Source: Bacillota bacterium (lineage in GTDB: Bacteria > Sysuimicrobiota > Sysuimicrobiia > Sysuimicrobiales > Segetimicrobiaceae). Taken from it: a stretch of DNA of 64,000 nucleotides. A program made the translations under genes and the position numbers. A model generated the notes under the pieces. The model was given only the letters and a program-made list of their open reading frames with translations. It was not told the DNA's origin and did not search any database. Of this stretch, positions 16,743 through 26,362 are shown piece by piece; the stretch's first letter is position 1; each line of letters opens with the position of its first letter. The DNA lies in contig JAJPIA010000144.1 of the NCBI GenBank assembly GCA_021324975.1, positions 17,943-81,942 on the forward strand, read 5' to 3'.

Positions 16743-18683
16743 ATGCCCGCGCGCCGGCACGCGCCCGTCCGCTCCCCCGTGACGCGTTATGCCGTCGTGG
16801 GAACGGCGGGCCACATCGATCACGGCAAGAGCGCGCTCGTGCGCGCCCTGACCGGGACCGACCCGGACCGGCTGGCGGAGGAGCAGCGCCGGGGCATGAC
16901 GATCGACCTTGGGTTTGCCCACTTCGACCTGCCGGGCGGCGTGCGGGTCGGGATCGTCGACGTGCCCGGGCACGAGCGGCTCATCCGCACGATGCTCGCC
17001 GGCGCCACCGGCATCGACCTCGTGCTGCTGGTTGTGGCGGCCGACGAGGGCATCATGCCGCAGACACGTGAGCACCTGGACATCCTGCGGTTCCTGCGGG
17101 TGACCTGCGGCGTTGTCGCGCTCACGAAGATGGACCTGGTGACGGACGCGGAGTGGCTGGCCCTCGTCAAGGACGAGATCCAGGGCGTAGTCCGCGGGAC
17201 GTTCCTGGAACAGGCGCCGCTCGTGGAAGTATCGTCCCGGACGGGCGCCGGGCTGCCGGCGCTGGTCGCGGCCATCGGCCAGGGGCTTGCCACAGCGTCC
17301 CGGGCCAACGCGGACGCGCCGGCGCGCCTGCCGGTGGACCGGAGCTTCACGATGGCGGGCTTCGGGACCGTCGTGACAGGCACGCTGTGGTCGGGGCAGA
17401 TTCGCACGGGCGACGTGCTGGCGCTCCTGCCCTCGGGCCGGGAGGTGCGGGTGCGGCAGGTGCAGAGTCACGGCGAGATCGTGACGGAAGCCACCGCCGG
17501 GCAACGGGCCGCGCTGAACCTCGTGGGCGTCGGCAAGGATGAGGTTGCCCGGGGCGACGTGCTGGCGGCGCCCGGCGCGTACCGCCCATCCGCTGTCGTG
17601 GACGTCCGGCTGCGACTCCTGCCCGACGTCTCGCCGCTCCGGCACCATGAACGGGTTCGCCTGTATCTCGGCGCCGACGAGGTGATCGGCCGCGTGCGCC
17701 TCCTCGATTGCGACACGCTGCCGCCCGGCGGGGAGGCGGCCGCGCAGCTTCGGCTGGAGCGGAGCACGGTGGCCGCCCGCGGCGACCCGTTTGTCATCCG
17801 CCGGTACTCGCCGATGACGACCGTGGGCGGCGGCGAGATCATCACGGTGGATGCGCCCGTGCGCCGCCGCGGCGTCGCCGCGGCGGAAGCGCTCGTCTCC
17901 GCGGCATCCGCCGGCATGGACGCCCGCATGCGCGAGGCGCTTGCGCGCGCCGGCCGCGCCGGTGCCACCGTCGAGGAGCTTGCGCGATCGCTCGACATCA
18001 CCGTGGCGCGTGCCGGCGAACTCCTGGACACGCTGCGGGGCGCGGGCGACGTCTACGGGATCCGCGGGCGGGTCTTCTCCGCGGAGACGGTGGAGCAACT
18101 CCGCCGGGCGGTCGTCGCGACCCTTACGGCGCATCATGCCGCCGTCCCGTGGCGCGCTGGGATGCCCCGCGAGGAGCTCAAGCGCCGCGCGTTCCCAAGT
18201 GGCGACGACCGCCTGTACGGCGTCGTGCTGGATGAGCTCGCAGAGTCCGGCGCGATCGTCGCGGAGCCTGCGCTCGTCCGCCTTGCCGCGTTTGCGCCGG
18301 CCCGGAGCCGCGAGGAGGCCGCCGCCGCGGAAGCGATCGCCGCCGCCTACCGCCACGGGCGATTCGCGCCGCCGGCGCCGGAGGAGGTTCTCGCGCACGC
18401 GGTCGACCGGGGCGCCGCGGACCGGATGTTTCAGGCGCTCCTCGACGACGGGACACTCGTCGAGGCGGGCGGGATCGTGTTTCATCGTGACGGGGTTGCC
18501 GAGATCGAGGCGCAGGCGGTGGCGCATCTCGAGCGGCACGGCGAGCTCACCGTGGCAGTGCTGCGCGACCTGCTCGGCAGCAGCCGCAAGTATGTGCTCG
18601 CGGCGCTCGAGCTGCTCGACGCGCGCCGCGTCACCCGACGGACCGGCGACAAGCGCGTCCTCGTCAAACCGGCGGGGGAGTAG
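16743..18683 (+). CDS. selB: Selenocysteine-specific elongation factor SelB
   Basis: A 646-residue translational GTPase: G1 [15 protein letters not shown]3 [11 protein letters not shown] and G4 TKMD, followed by EF-Tu-like domains and a C-terminal winged-helix region (about residues 380-646) that recognises SECIS hairpins. It brings Sec-tRNA(Sec) to UGA codons. The start may instead be GTG at 16779, directly before [11 protein letters not shown]; the first 12 residues are not typical of the family. Confidence 0.96.
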   Translation: MPARRHAPVRSPVTRYAVVGTAGHIDHGKSALVRALTGTDPDRLAEEQRRGMTIDLGFAHFDLPGGVRVGIVDVPGHERLIRTMLAGATGIDLVLLVVAADEGIMPQTREHLDILRFLRVTCGVVALTKMDLVTDAEWLALVKDEIQGVVRGTFLEQAPLVEVSSRTGAGLPALVAAIGQGLATASRANADAPARLPVDRSFTMAGFGTVVTGTLWSGQIRTGDVLALLPSGREVRVRQVQSHGEIVTEATAGQRAALNLVGVGKDEVARGDVLAAPGAYRPSAVVDVRLRLLPDVSPLRHHERVRLYLGADEVIGRVRLLDCDTLPPGGEAAAQLRLERSTVAARGDPFVIRRYSPMTTVGGGEIITVDAPVRRRGVAAAEALVSAASAGMDARMREALARAGRAGATVEELARSLDITVARAGELLDTLRGAGDVYGIRGRVFSAETVEQLRRAVVATLTAHHAAVPWRAGMPREELKRRAFPSGDDRLYGVVLDELAESGAIVAEPALVRLAAFAPARSREEAAAAEAIAAAYRHGRFAPPAPEEVLAHAVDRGAADRMFQALLDDGTLVEAGGIVFHRDGVAEIEAQAVAHLERHGELTVAVLRDLLGSSRKYVLAALELLDARRVTRRTGDKRVLVKPAGE

Positions 18684-18742
18684 GCTCGGAGCGCAGGCGG
18701 CGCGCCGAGCCCCGGCGAAGCTACAGTGCCGGCGCCTCCCGT

Positions 18743-18756
18743 GGACACCAGTGTCC
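18743..18756 (+). promoter_or_regulatory. Perfect palindrome upstream of the decarboxylase genes
   Basis: GGACAC-CA-GTGTCC, two perfect 6-bp half-sites, lies 60 bp before the 18816 start in the 132-bp selB gap. It could be an operator for the two-gene decarboxylase unit. No regulator gene is adjacent. Confidence 0.3.
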
Positions 18757-18815
18757 GGCCGCGACCGGCCGGGCGTCACCGCGCCGAACGATGGCCCTCA
18801 GGATGGAGTGACCGC

Positions 18816-19370
18816 ATGGCGAAGACGCACGCGGGCCCGACCGAGACCGACCCGATCCTGCACCGATGGAGCACCCTCGTCGCGGACGTGCTCCTCGACC
18901 ACCGCGTCCACATGTTCGGCTACGTCCCCGACGAGGTGAGCGGCCATCTGCTCCGGCGGCTCGAGGCCGAGCCGGCGTGCACGGTCGTGTGCTGCACGCG
19001 GGAGGAGGAGGCCGTCGCCACCGTGGCCGGCGCGTACCTCGGGGGCAAACGGGGTGCGGTCGTGCTCCAGACGAGCGGGATCGGCAACTCGATGAACGCC
19101 CTGGGATCGTTCGTCGTCCCGTATCAAATTCCGATGCTGCTCATCGTGAGCGAGCGCGGCGGCCTCGGCGAGTTCAATCCCGCCCAGGTGCCGCTCGGGC
19201 ACGCCGTACCTCGAGTGCTCGACGCGCTCGGCATCCAGACGTTCCCGCTCACGCCGGAGGCCGAGATCGCGCCGGTCCTCGCGGGCGCCGCGGAACTGGC
19301 ATTTGCGACGATGATGCCTGTGGCCGTGGTGCTCACGACGCGGCTGACCGGGGGCAAGACGCTCCGATGA
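18816..19370 (+). CDS. ThDP decarboxylase, pyrimidine-binding subunit (ComD-like)
   Basis: A 184-residue protein matching the N-terminal (PYR) half of ThDP enzymes: the CTREEEAVATVAGAYLGG helix carries the glutamate that activates the cofactor, followed by GAVVLQTSGIGNSMN. Together with the next gene it resembles the separate alpha and beta subunits of sulfopyruvate or phosphonopyruvate decarboxylase. GGAGTGA upstream supports the ATG at 18816. The substrate cannot be decided from sequence alone. Confidence 0.8.
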   Translation: MAKTHAGPTETDPILHRWSTLVADVLLDHRVHMFGYVPDEVSGHLLRRLEAEPACTVVCCTREEEAVATVAGAYLGGKRGAVVLQTSGIGNSMNALGSFVVPYQIPMLLIVSERGGLGEFNPAQVPLGHAVPRVLDALGIQTFPLTPEAEIAPVLAGAAELAFATMMPVAVVLTTRLTGGKTLR

Positions 19371-19933
19371 ACCGGCTCGACGCGATCCGGCGCATCGTTC
19401 CGCTGCTCGGCGACGCGGCCGTGGTCTCGAACCTTGGGCGCAACACGTACGACCTGTACGAGGCGTCGGACCGGCCGGAAAACTTCTACATGTGGGGCGC
19501 GATGGGGTCGACGTCGTCCGTCGGCCTCGGGATCGCGATGGCGCAGCCGGCGCGCCGCGTCGTCGTGCTCGACGGTGACGGCTCGATGCTGATGAGCCTC
19601 GGCTGCCTCGCCACGGTGGCGGCGTATCGGCCGGCGAACCTCATTCTGGTTGTGCTCGACAACGAGACCTACGAGACGACCGGCGGGCAGGCGACGCACT
19701 CGGGACGCTGCGCCGACCTGGAGGCCGTCGCCCGCGGCGCCGGGCTGGCCCATACCGCCACCGTCACGACGGTGGATGACTTTGCCGCCGCGCTCGGGCG
19801 TGCGCTCCGGGACCCCGGGCCCTGGTTCATCCTGGCCAAGGTCGAGCAGGCGACCTCATTTGCCCGCGTTCCACGTCGCCCGATCTTCATCAAAGACCGG
19901 TTCATGGCCGCGCTGGGCACCACCGCAGGCTAG
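19367..19933 (+). CDS. ThDP decarboxylase, ThDP-binding subunit (ComE-like)
   Basis: A 188-residue protein matching the C-terminal (PP) half of ThDP decarboxylases: MGSTSSVGLGIAMA, the cofactor motif GDGSMLMSLG, then VVLDNETYETTGGQ. It overlaps the first subunit gene by ATGA, so the two are made together. Candidate activities are sulfopyruvate to sulfoacetaldehyde, or phosphonopyruvate to phosphonoacetaldehyde; no partner enzyme for either pathway is near. Confidence 0.8.
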   Translation: MNRLDAIRRIVPLLGDAAVVSNLGRNTYDLYEASDRPENFYMWGAMGSTSSVGLGIAMAQPARRVVVLDGDGSMLMSLGCLATVAAYRPANLILVVLDNETYETTGGQATHSGRCADLEAVARGAGLAHTATVTTVDDFAAALGRALRDPGPWFILAKVEQATSFARVPRRPIFIKDRFMAALGTTAG

Positions 19934-20000
19934 CATCGCGCCGGTGCGACGCCTCGGCGCTTCACGCTCGGCGGCGCGGTGATGCCGTGAGTGCGCGGCC

Positions 20001-20177
20001 GTGGCGCCCTGTGTATCCCACGCCGGCGGGCAGGTCGAGGGGATCCTGGGCCTGCCCGAGCTCTACCGCGAACTCCCGGGACTGTTCGAATACCGGCGGT
20101 TCGAGAGCGACGAGCTGACGGCCAAAGCCCGGACGCTCGAACGCCTCCTCCACGATTACGCCGCCGGCCACGCCTGA
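20001..20177 (+). CDS. Small hypothetical protein
   Basis: A 58-codon frame starting GTG with a protein-like composition (LPELYRELPGLFEYRRFES and KARTLERLLHDYAAG look like amphipathic helices). There is no strong ribosome site and no recognised family. It may be a real small gene or the tail of a decayed one. Confidence 0.35.
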   Translation: MAPCVSHAGGQVEGILGLPELYRELPGLFEYRRFESDELTAKARTLERLLHDYAAGHA

Positions 20178-20299
20178 GCGGGCACGCCGCTCAATTGAGA
20201 GTTTCCTGTTCCCTACCCGATCCCAGAGGGGGCACACCGCCGTTCAGCGCGAAATAGCGCCTGGGCACGGGAGTGTTCAAGGCAGGGCCCGGGGAGGGA

Positions 20300-21871
20300 A
20301 TGCCGGCGATGGGCAGAGGGATCGTTCTTCGGATTCTTGCGGTCTGCGTGATTTCGGCCCTGTTGTGGCCGTTGTCGACCGGCGTAACCGCTCAGACGCG
20401 GTCGGGCGGCATCATCAAAGTCGCGACGGACGCCGAACCCAATACGTTCGACTGGATGACGTCGACCGCCACGGCGACGCGCCTCGTCGCGTGGCACGTG
20501 TTCGAAGGGCTGTTTGCCATCGATCAGCAGTACCAGGTGCGGCCGCTGCTGGCGGAGGGTTTCGCCGCGAGCCCGGACGGTCTCCGCTACACAATCAGGC
20601 TGCGCAAAGGCGTCAAGTTCCACGACGGCCAGCCGATGACGGCCGGCGACGTCATCGCGTCGCTCGAGCGCTGGGGCAAACTGAGCAGCGGCGGCCGGGA
20701 GACGTTCAAGCACGTCAAGGACATCCGCGCCCCCGACCAGAGCACCGTCGAAATCAACCTGTCCTCGCCGTTCGCGCCGCTGATCACGAGCCTGGGCGAC
20801 CCCAAGCAGTCCGCGATCGTCATGCCGAAGGCCATCGCGGAGCGGGCGGGCGCGCAGCCGGTGCGCGAACTGGTCGGCACCGGCCCGTACATCTTCAAGC
20901 AGTGGACGCCGGGCCAGATCATCGTGCTCGCCCGTAACCCAGCCTACGCCTCGCGGACGGAGAACTGGGGCGGCCTGACGGGCCGCAAAGTCGCGTACGC
21001 GGACGAGGTCCACTTCTATCCCGTGACGGATCCGCAGGTGCGCCTGTCGGGCGTGTCGACCGGGCAATACGACTTCGCCCTGGCGCTTCCCGCGGACCTG
21101 TATCCGAAGGTGAAGGCCGACCGGCGCCTGACGGCCGATATCGTGCACGTCTTCAGCTGGCCGGGGATCGTCTTCAACAAGGCGCGCGGCCCGTTCACCG
21201 ACGTCCGGCTGCGCCAGGCCGTCCAGTACGCGATCAAGCCCGCCGACCTGATGGCCGCGGCGGTCGGACCCAAGGAGTTCTGGGCGCTCGATCCGGGCCT
21301 GTTCTTCCCCGAGCAGCGCGGCGTCTACAGCACCGCCGGAGCGGAGATCTACAACCACCAGAATCTCGACAAGGCGCGGGCGCTGATGCGCGAGGCGGGC
21401 TACACGGGCCAGAAGATCGTGCTCATGTACACCAAGGATTACACGTGGATGAACAACGCCGGGCAGGTGCTGGCGCCGGAGCTGCAGGCCGTGGGGTTCA
21501 ACGTCGACTCGCAGGTGTACGACTGGCCCACGCTGCTGAGCCGCCGCACCAAGCCGCAGTTCTTCGATATCTTCATCACCGGCTTCTCCCCGTCGATCGA
21601 TCCGACCGGGATCATCTTCTTCGGCCCGAAGTGGCCCGGCTGGTACCAGAGCGCCGCCCTGGACAAGGTGCTGGAGGAGTGGAGCCGGACGCCGGTCACG
21701 GCGCAGGCCGAGCGCCACAAGATCATGGACGAGATTCAGACGGTGTTCTACAACGAGGTGCCGGTGGCCAAGCTCGGCAACCAGTACGGGCTGGAAGTCT
21801 ACAACGATCGCCTGCAGGGTTACACGAGCTACTTCGACGTGCGGTTCTGGAACACGTGGGTGACGCGCTGA
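20300..21871 (+). CDS. ABC transporter substrate-binding protein, family 5
   Basis: A 523-residue SBP_bac_5 protein: signal peptide (LRILAVCVISALLWPL, cleavage near TAQT), then FHDGQPMTAGDVIASLERW, GTGPYIFKQW and VRLRQAVQYAI, all standard landmarks. It captures peptides or similar solutes outside the membrane. ATG at 20300 follows GGGGAGGG. It heads a unit with two permeases; no ATPase gene is present. Confidence 0.9.
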   Translation: MPAMGRGIVLRILAVCVISALLWPLSTGVTAQTRSGGIIKVATDAEPNTFDWMTSTATATRLVAWHVFEGLFAIDQQYQVRPLLAEGFAASPDGLRYTIRLRKGVKFHDGQPMTAGDVIASLERWGKLSSGGRETFKHVKDIRAPDQSTVEINLSSPFAPLITSLGDPKQSAIVMPKAIAERAGAQPVRELVGTGPYIFKQWTPGQIIVLARNPAYASRTENWGGLTGRKVAYADEVHFYPVTDPQVRLSGVSTGQYDFALALPADLYPKVKADRRLTADIVHVFSWPGIVFNKARGPFTDVRLRQAVQYAIKPADLMAAAVGPKEFWALDPGLFFPEQRGVYSTAGAEIYNHQNLDKARALMREAGYTGQKIVLMYTKDYTWMNNAGQVLAPELQAVGFNVDSQVYDWPTLLSRRTKPQFFDIFITGFSPSIDPTGIIFFGPKWPGWYQSAALDKVLEEWSRTPVTAQAERHKIMDEIQTVFYNEVPVAKLGNQYGLEVYNDRLQGYTSYFDVRFWNTWVTR

Positions 21872-21942
21872 GACGCCCCGCGGGGCGCAGCCGGCGCGCC
21901 GGGCGGGCCCGCGCCGCGGCCGGAACGCGCGCGCAGTAGGGG

Positions 21943-22884
21943 ATGGCGCGGTACGCGGCCGGGCGCGTCCTGGCCCTGGTGCCGGTGCTGCTCATCGTCG
22001 GCGTCACGGTCTTTCTGCTGATCCACCTCATCCCCGGCGATCCGGCGTCCGTGATCCTGGGCCCGGAAGCGACCGACACGCAGGTCGCACAGCTGCGCGC
22101 GGCGCTCGGCCTGGACCGGCCGTTGTACGTGCAGTTCGTCGTGTGGTTCGGGCGCGTGGTGCACGGCGATCTCGGCGACTCGATCTTCCTCCGCCAGACG
22201 GTCACCCGCGCGATCTGGGACCACCTGAGCCCCACGGCGAGTCTGACCGCCCTGGCGGAGGCGCTCGCGCTCGCGGTGGCGATCCCGTCCGGCATCCTCG
22301 CGGCGTGGAAGCGCGACACCCGCTACGATCAGATCTTCATGATGCTGGTGCTGCTCGGCGTCTCGATTCCGTCGTTCTGGACCGGGCTCAACCTGATCGC
22401 GCTGTTCGCGGTCGCCCTGCGCCTGTTTCCGGTCGCCGGCTACGTCTCGCCGGCGCACGGCGTCGGCCCGTGGCTCGGGAGCCTCGTCCTGCCCGCGGCC
22501 GCCCTGGCGTTCACGCAGGCCGGCCTGATCGCCCGGATGGCCCGCGATTCGACGATCGACGTGCTGGCCGAGGACTACATCCGGACCGCCCGCAGCAAGG
22601 GCGTGCGCGAGCCGCGCGTGCTGGCGCGCCACGCGTTCCGCAACGCGCTCATCCCCACCGTCACGGTGGTGGGGACGAGCCTCGCCAACCTCCTGTCCGG
22701 GGCCGTTATCGTGGAGACCGTGTTCGTGCTGCCCGGCATCGGCAACCTGGCGGTGCAGTCGATCAGCCGGCGCGACTACCCGGTGATCGAAGGCGTGGTT
22801 CTGCTCGTGGCGCTCGTCTACGTCATCGTCAACCTCGCCGTCGATCTCCTGTACGCGGCCCTCGACCCGCGGATTACGTACTGA
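21943..22884 (+). CDS. Peptide-type ABC transporter permease (DppB-like)
   Basis: A 313-residue inner-membrane permease with about six helices, opening with GRVLALVPVLLIVGVTVFLL and carrying the EAA-type loop EDYIRTARSKGVREPRVL. DppB family: first permease of peptide/nickel/opine importers. The stop TGA shares one base with the dppC ATG. Confidence 0.92.
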   Translation: MARYAAGRVLALVPVLLIVGVTVFLLIHLIPGDPASVILGPEATDTQVAQLRAALGLDRPLYVQFVVWFGRVVHGDLGDSIFLRQTVTRAIWDHLSPTASLTALAEALALAVAIPSGILAAWKRDTRYDQIFMMLVLLGVSIPSFWTGLNLIALFAVALRLFPVAGYVSPAHGVGPWLGSLVLPAAALAFTQAGLIARMARDSTIDVLAEDYIRTARSKGVREPRVLARHAFRNALIPTVTVVGTSLANLLSGAVIVETVFVLPGIGNLAVQSISRRDYPVIEGVVLLVALVYVIVNLAVDLLYAALDPRITY

Positions 22885-23780
22885 TGGAGCACTTCCTCCG
22901 CGCCCTCGTCCGCCGCCGGCCGATCGCCGCGGCTGCGGTCGCGGTGCTCGCCGTGATCGTCCTCGCGGCGGTCCTGGCGCCGGTGCTCGCGTTGCCGGCG
23001 CCCGACCGGTTCGATATGAGTGCGCGGCTCGCGCCGCCGAGTCTTGCGCACCCGTTCGGCACCGACAACTTCGGCCGGGACGTCCTCAGCCGGGTCGTCT
23101 ACAGCGCCCGCGTGTCTCTCCTCATCGGGCTCGGCGTGATGGTGGTCAGCACCGCGGCCGGCACGCTCGCCGGCCTCGCCGCCGGCTACTACCGCCGCAT
23201 CGACGGCCCGGCGATGCGGGTCCTCGACGGCCTCATGTCGTTCCCCGCGATTCTGCTGGCCATCGCGCTCGTGGCCGCCCTCGGCGTCGGCGCGCGCAAC
23301 GAGATCATCGCGATCGCCCTCGTCTACTTTCCGCGAACCGCCCGCATCGTCCGCGCGTCCACGCTCACGCTCAAGCAGCGGGCGTTCGTCGAGGCCGCGG
23401 TCGCGCTGGGCGAGGGCGACCGCCGGATCCTCACCGTGCACATCCTGCGCAACGCCCTCACGCCGCTGATCGTGCAGTCCACGTTCGTGTTCGCGGAGGC
23501 AATCCTCGCGGACGCGGCGTTGTCGTTCCTCGGGTTGGGCGTCCGACCCCCGACGCCGACCTGGGGCAACATGCTGGACGACGCCCACATCTACATCGAG
23601 ACGGCACCGTGGTTCGTCGTCTTTCCCGGCGTCGCGATCGTGCTGACGGTCCTGTCTCTCAACCTCGTGGGCGACGCCGTACGCGATCTCGCCGATCCCT
23701 ACGCCGTCGCCGGACGCCGGGCCCGCGCGGCGCGGGACCGCCGGCTCTCGCGAGCGGTCCCCAAGCCCGCGCAGGAATAG
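22884..23780 (+). CDS. Peptide-type ABC transporter permease (DppC-like)
   Basis: A 298-residue permease: N-terminal helix, HPFGTDNFGRDVLSRVVYSAR (typical DppC entry), EAA loop QRAFVEAAVALGEG and LSFLGLGVRPPTPTWGNML. It pairs with the upstream DppB-like protein. The ATPase pair (DppD/DppF) is missing from the unit, so energy must come from subunits encoded elsewhere. Confidence 0.92.
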   Translation: MEHFLRALVRRRPIAAAAVAVLAVIVLAAVLAPVLALPAPDRFDMSARLAPPSLAHPFGTDNFGRDVLSRVVYSARVSLLIGLGVMVVSTAAGTLAGLAAGYYRRIDGPAMRVLDGLMSFPAILLAIALVAALGVGARNEIIAIALVYFPRTARIVRASTLTLKQRAFVEAAVALGEGDRRILTVHILRNALTPLIVQSTFVFAEAILADAALSFLGLGVRPPTPTWGNMLDDAHIYIETAPWFVVFPGVAIVLTVLSLNLVGDAVRDLADPYAVAGRRARAARDRRLSRAVPKPAQE

Positions 23781-23864
23781 CCAGGCGATACGTCTTCCGA
23801 AGTCTCCGTGCGGCGTCTGTGAGGAGGATCGCCGGAGCCCTGTGCCGAAGGCTGATGATCATCA

Positions 23865-24650
23865 GTGATTAACAACAGAACAGGAAATCATGATTCGCTG
23901 AACGCTGTCCGTTTGGACCGGGAAATCCTGCGCCTCGTTTCAGAGAGCAACGGGCCGATTGGGCAGGGTACGCTCACGCTCTTGCTGCGGCAGCAGGGGG
24001 TGGTCATCAGCACGCCCACGATCGGCCGCAAACTACGGGACCTCGAATTTGCCGGGGCCCTTCGCAAGGTCAGCGTCGAGGGGCGCATCATCACGGGGCA
24101 CGGTCGCCACGTCCTCAAGCAGTGGCAGTCGGACGCCCATTTTCGGACGTCTGGGGAGGCCCTGCTCGAGACTCTGAAGCGCAGCGACAAGCAGCATCTG
24201 TTGGCGCTCCTCGCTGCGAGGCGCGTCGTCGAGACCGAAGCCGCCGCCATGGCGGCGGTGCATGCTTCTCGCCAAGCCGTTGCGCGGATGGAGGACATTC
24301 TCGCGCGCGAGATCGAGCGCATCAAGGATGGTGGGCTCGGGGCGGCCGAAGACGCGGCTTTTCATCAGGAGATCGGACGGGCCTCCGGGAATGCCGTTCT
24401 CGCCTCGTTCATCTCGCTGGTGCGCCACAACCGGCGCTACAACGTCATCGTCACCTCGATGCGGGCGGCCGTGGGGGCACAACTCGCCATGGATCACAAA
24501 GCGATCCTCGACGGCATCAGGCGTCACAACCCGCAAGCGGCGCGCCGTGCCATGGATCGTCATCTCAGAAATCTCATTCACGACTTGGACCGGTATTGGG
24601 CACGGAACGCCTCTGCGAAGCCTCGGACACGGCGGACCCGGGCGCTGTAG
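23865..24650 (+). CDS. Transcriptional regulator, winged helix plus FCD-like domain
   Basis: A 261-residue protein. Residues ~18-80 look like a winged helix of the NrpR/HTH_12 type (REILRLVSESNGPIGQGT, TIGRKLRDLEFAGALRKV). The C-terminal ~150 residues resemble the all-helical FCD ligand domain of GntR regulators (ARRVVETEAAAMAA, DAAFHQEIGRASGN, HKAILDGIRRHNPQAARRAM). It lies between the two transporter units and probably senses a solute or product related to them. The start GTG has no strong ribosome site. Confidence 0.75.
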   Translation: MINNRTGNHDSLNAVRLDREILRLVSESNGPIGQGTLTLLLRQQGVVISTPTIGRKLRDLEFAGALRKVSVEGRIITGHGRHVLKQWQSDAHFRTSGEALLETLKRSDKQHLLALLAARRVVETEAAAMAAVHASRQAVARMEDILAREIERIKDGGLGAAEDAAFHQEIGRASGNAVLASFISLVRHNRRYNVIVTSMRAAVGAQLAMDHKAILDGIRRHNPQAARRAMDRHLRNLIHDLDRYWARNASAKPRTRRTRAL

Positions 24651-24669
24651 GGTGAAGGGGGAGGTTGGG

Positions 24670-26331
24670 ATGACGTTCCATCACGTGGCAGCACGAATGA
24701 CGCGCCGTGCGTTGGTGAAGCACGCCATGCGAGCCGGCGTGGCGCTTTCGTTGGCGGGCCTCGGGGAGGCATCGCGGGTGCCCCCGGCCGCAGCCGCGGC
24801 GGCCGCGTCGACGTCGCCGCGCCCGGGCGGCGAGCTCACGGTCGGTCTCTACCGTACACTGGACAAGCTCGACCCGGCGGTGTACTGGGGACCGCCCGAG
24901 ACTATGGTGACCCAGATGGTCTTTGACTCGCTGGTTTACCTGGGGAACGACCTCAATATCTACCCGGGACTCGCGACGTCATGGACCGTCGCCAACGACG
25001 GGAGGTCGATCACCTTCCGGCTGCGGCGCGACGTCAGGTTCCACGACGGCACCGAGTTCAACGCGGCGGCGGTCAAGGCGCACTTCGACCGCTGCGTGGA
25101 CCCCGCGACGAAGTCGCAGTACGCCAAGTCGCTGCTCGGCCCCTACGACTCGACGGTAATCATCGACGATTCGACGGTGCAGCTGCGCCTCAAGGAGCCG
25201 TTCGCGCCGATCTTCGACTCGCTGAGCCAGGGGTATCTCGGGATTCCGTCGCCCGCCGCGGTGAAGAAGTACGGCGAGGATTTCCAGGACCACCTGGTAG
25301 GCGCCGGGCCGTTCGTGTTCGTCGAATGGGCGCGCGACACGCATGTCACGTTAGCGCGCAACCCGAACTATCGCTGGGGCACGACCTTCCCCGGCAAGAC
25401 GAACGCGGGCCCGCCTTACCTGGACCGGCTCACGTTCAAGTTCGTGCCGGAGCAGAGCACCCGCGACGCATTGATGAATGGCCGCCAGGAACTGCGTGTC
25501 GAGGCGTGGCCGGGTCCGTTGCGCCTGCGGGACTGGCAGAAGGATTCCCACTTCGCCCTGTACCGCGGCGTGTCGCCCGGGACCACGTGGTTCAACTTCA
25601 TCAACACGCAGAAGCCGCCGACGAACGAACTCGCCGTGCGCCAGGCGATCAACTACGCGGTCAGCAAGGACACGATCGTCAAGGTTTTCTATCCCGGGTT
25701 CGCGCGCCCGACGTGGAACCTCATCGGCCCGACGAGCTTCGGCTACGACCCGGCCCTGGACCATCTCTATACCTTCGATCCGCAGAAGGCGCAACAGCTG
25801 CTGGACGGGGCGGACTGGAAACCCGGGCCGAACGGCGTGCGCACGAAGAACGGCGCCCCGCTGCACGTCGACGTGTTCACGAGCGGATTCATGACCGAAA
25901 ATTACAAGCAGCTGATGCTGACGATGCTGCAGGACGTCGGGTTTTCGACCCGCCTGATCCAGGGGACGCCGGCCGACCGGACCGTGGCCGGCAGCAAGGG
26001 CCTCTACCATCTGATCAACCGGGAGTTCGAGGCCAGCGATCCGCATTATCTCGTCGATCTGTTCGCGTCGAAGAACGTCGGCAGCTTCGCGTGGGCGATG
26101 AACAAAGACCCGGAGCTGGACGAGCTGCTGGCGCGGCAGGACGTGACGCTGGACCGGAAGGCGCGCCAGGCGCTCGTGTCGCGGGCGACGCGCCGCATTC
26201 TCGAGCAGGCCTACGTCGTGCCGATCTACATCACGCTGTTCGTGTGGGTGACCGACGCCCGGGTCAAGAACTTCCACATGGACGCGCGATCCTGGTACCC
26301 GTACTTTCAAGACGCATGGCTTGAGGCGTAG
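24670..26331 (+). CDS. ABC transporter substrate-binding protein, family 5
   Basis: A 553-residue SBP_bac_5 protein with a twin-arginine-like start (TRRALVKHAMRAGVALSLAG) and an Ala-rich cleavage region. Core landmarks: FHDGTEFNAAAVKAHFDR, GAGPFVFVEW and VRQAINYAVSKDTIVKV. GGGGGAGG just upstream sets ATG at 24670; the open frame reaching further upstream only overlaps the regulator gene. It is divergent in sequence from the binding protein at 20300. Confidence 0.9.
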   Translation: MTFHHVAARMTRRALVKHAMRAGVALSLAGLGEASRVPPAAAAAAASTSPRPGGELTVGLYRTLDKLDPAVYWGPPETMVTQMVFDSLVYLGNDLNIYPGLATSWTVANDGRSITFRLRRDVRFHDGTEFNAAAVKAHFDRCVDPATKSQYAKSLLGPYDSTVIIDDSTVQLRLKEPFAPIFDSLSQGYLGIPSPAAVKKYGEDFQDHLVGAGPFVFVEWARDTHVTLARNPNYRWGTTFPGKTNAGPPYLDRLTFKFVPEQSTRDALMNGRQELRVEAWPGPLRLRDWQKDSHFALYRGVSPGTTWFNFINTQKPPTNELAVRQAINYAVSKDTIVKVFYPGFARPTWNLIGPTSFGYDPALDHLYTFDPQKAQQLLDGADWKPGPNGVRTKNGAPLHVDVFTSGFMTENYKQLMLTMLQDVGFSTRLIQGTPADRTVAGSKGLYHLINREFEASDPHYLVDLFASKNVGSFAWAMNKDPELDELLARQDVTLDRKARQALVSRATRRILEQAYVVPIYITLFVWVTDARVKNFHMDARSWYPYFQDAWLEA

Positions 26332-26362
26332 CGGGCGGGCGCGCCCGCGCTGAGGGAATGCC

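Noticed and set aside
16224..18779. Long minus-strand open frame opposite selA-selB
   Set aside because: Arg/His/Gly-rich shadow without motifs; selB is certain on the plus strand.
19980..20177. In-frame TGA at 19980 as a selenocysteine codon of the small gene
   Set aside because: No conserved sequence before the TGA and no SECIS-like hairpin directly after it.
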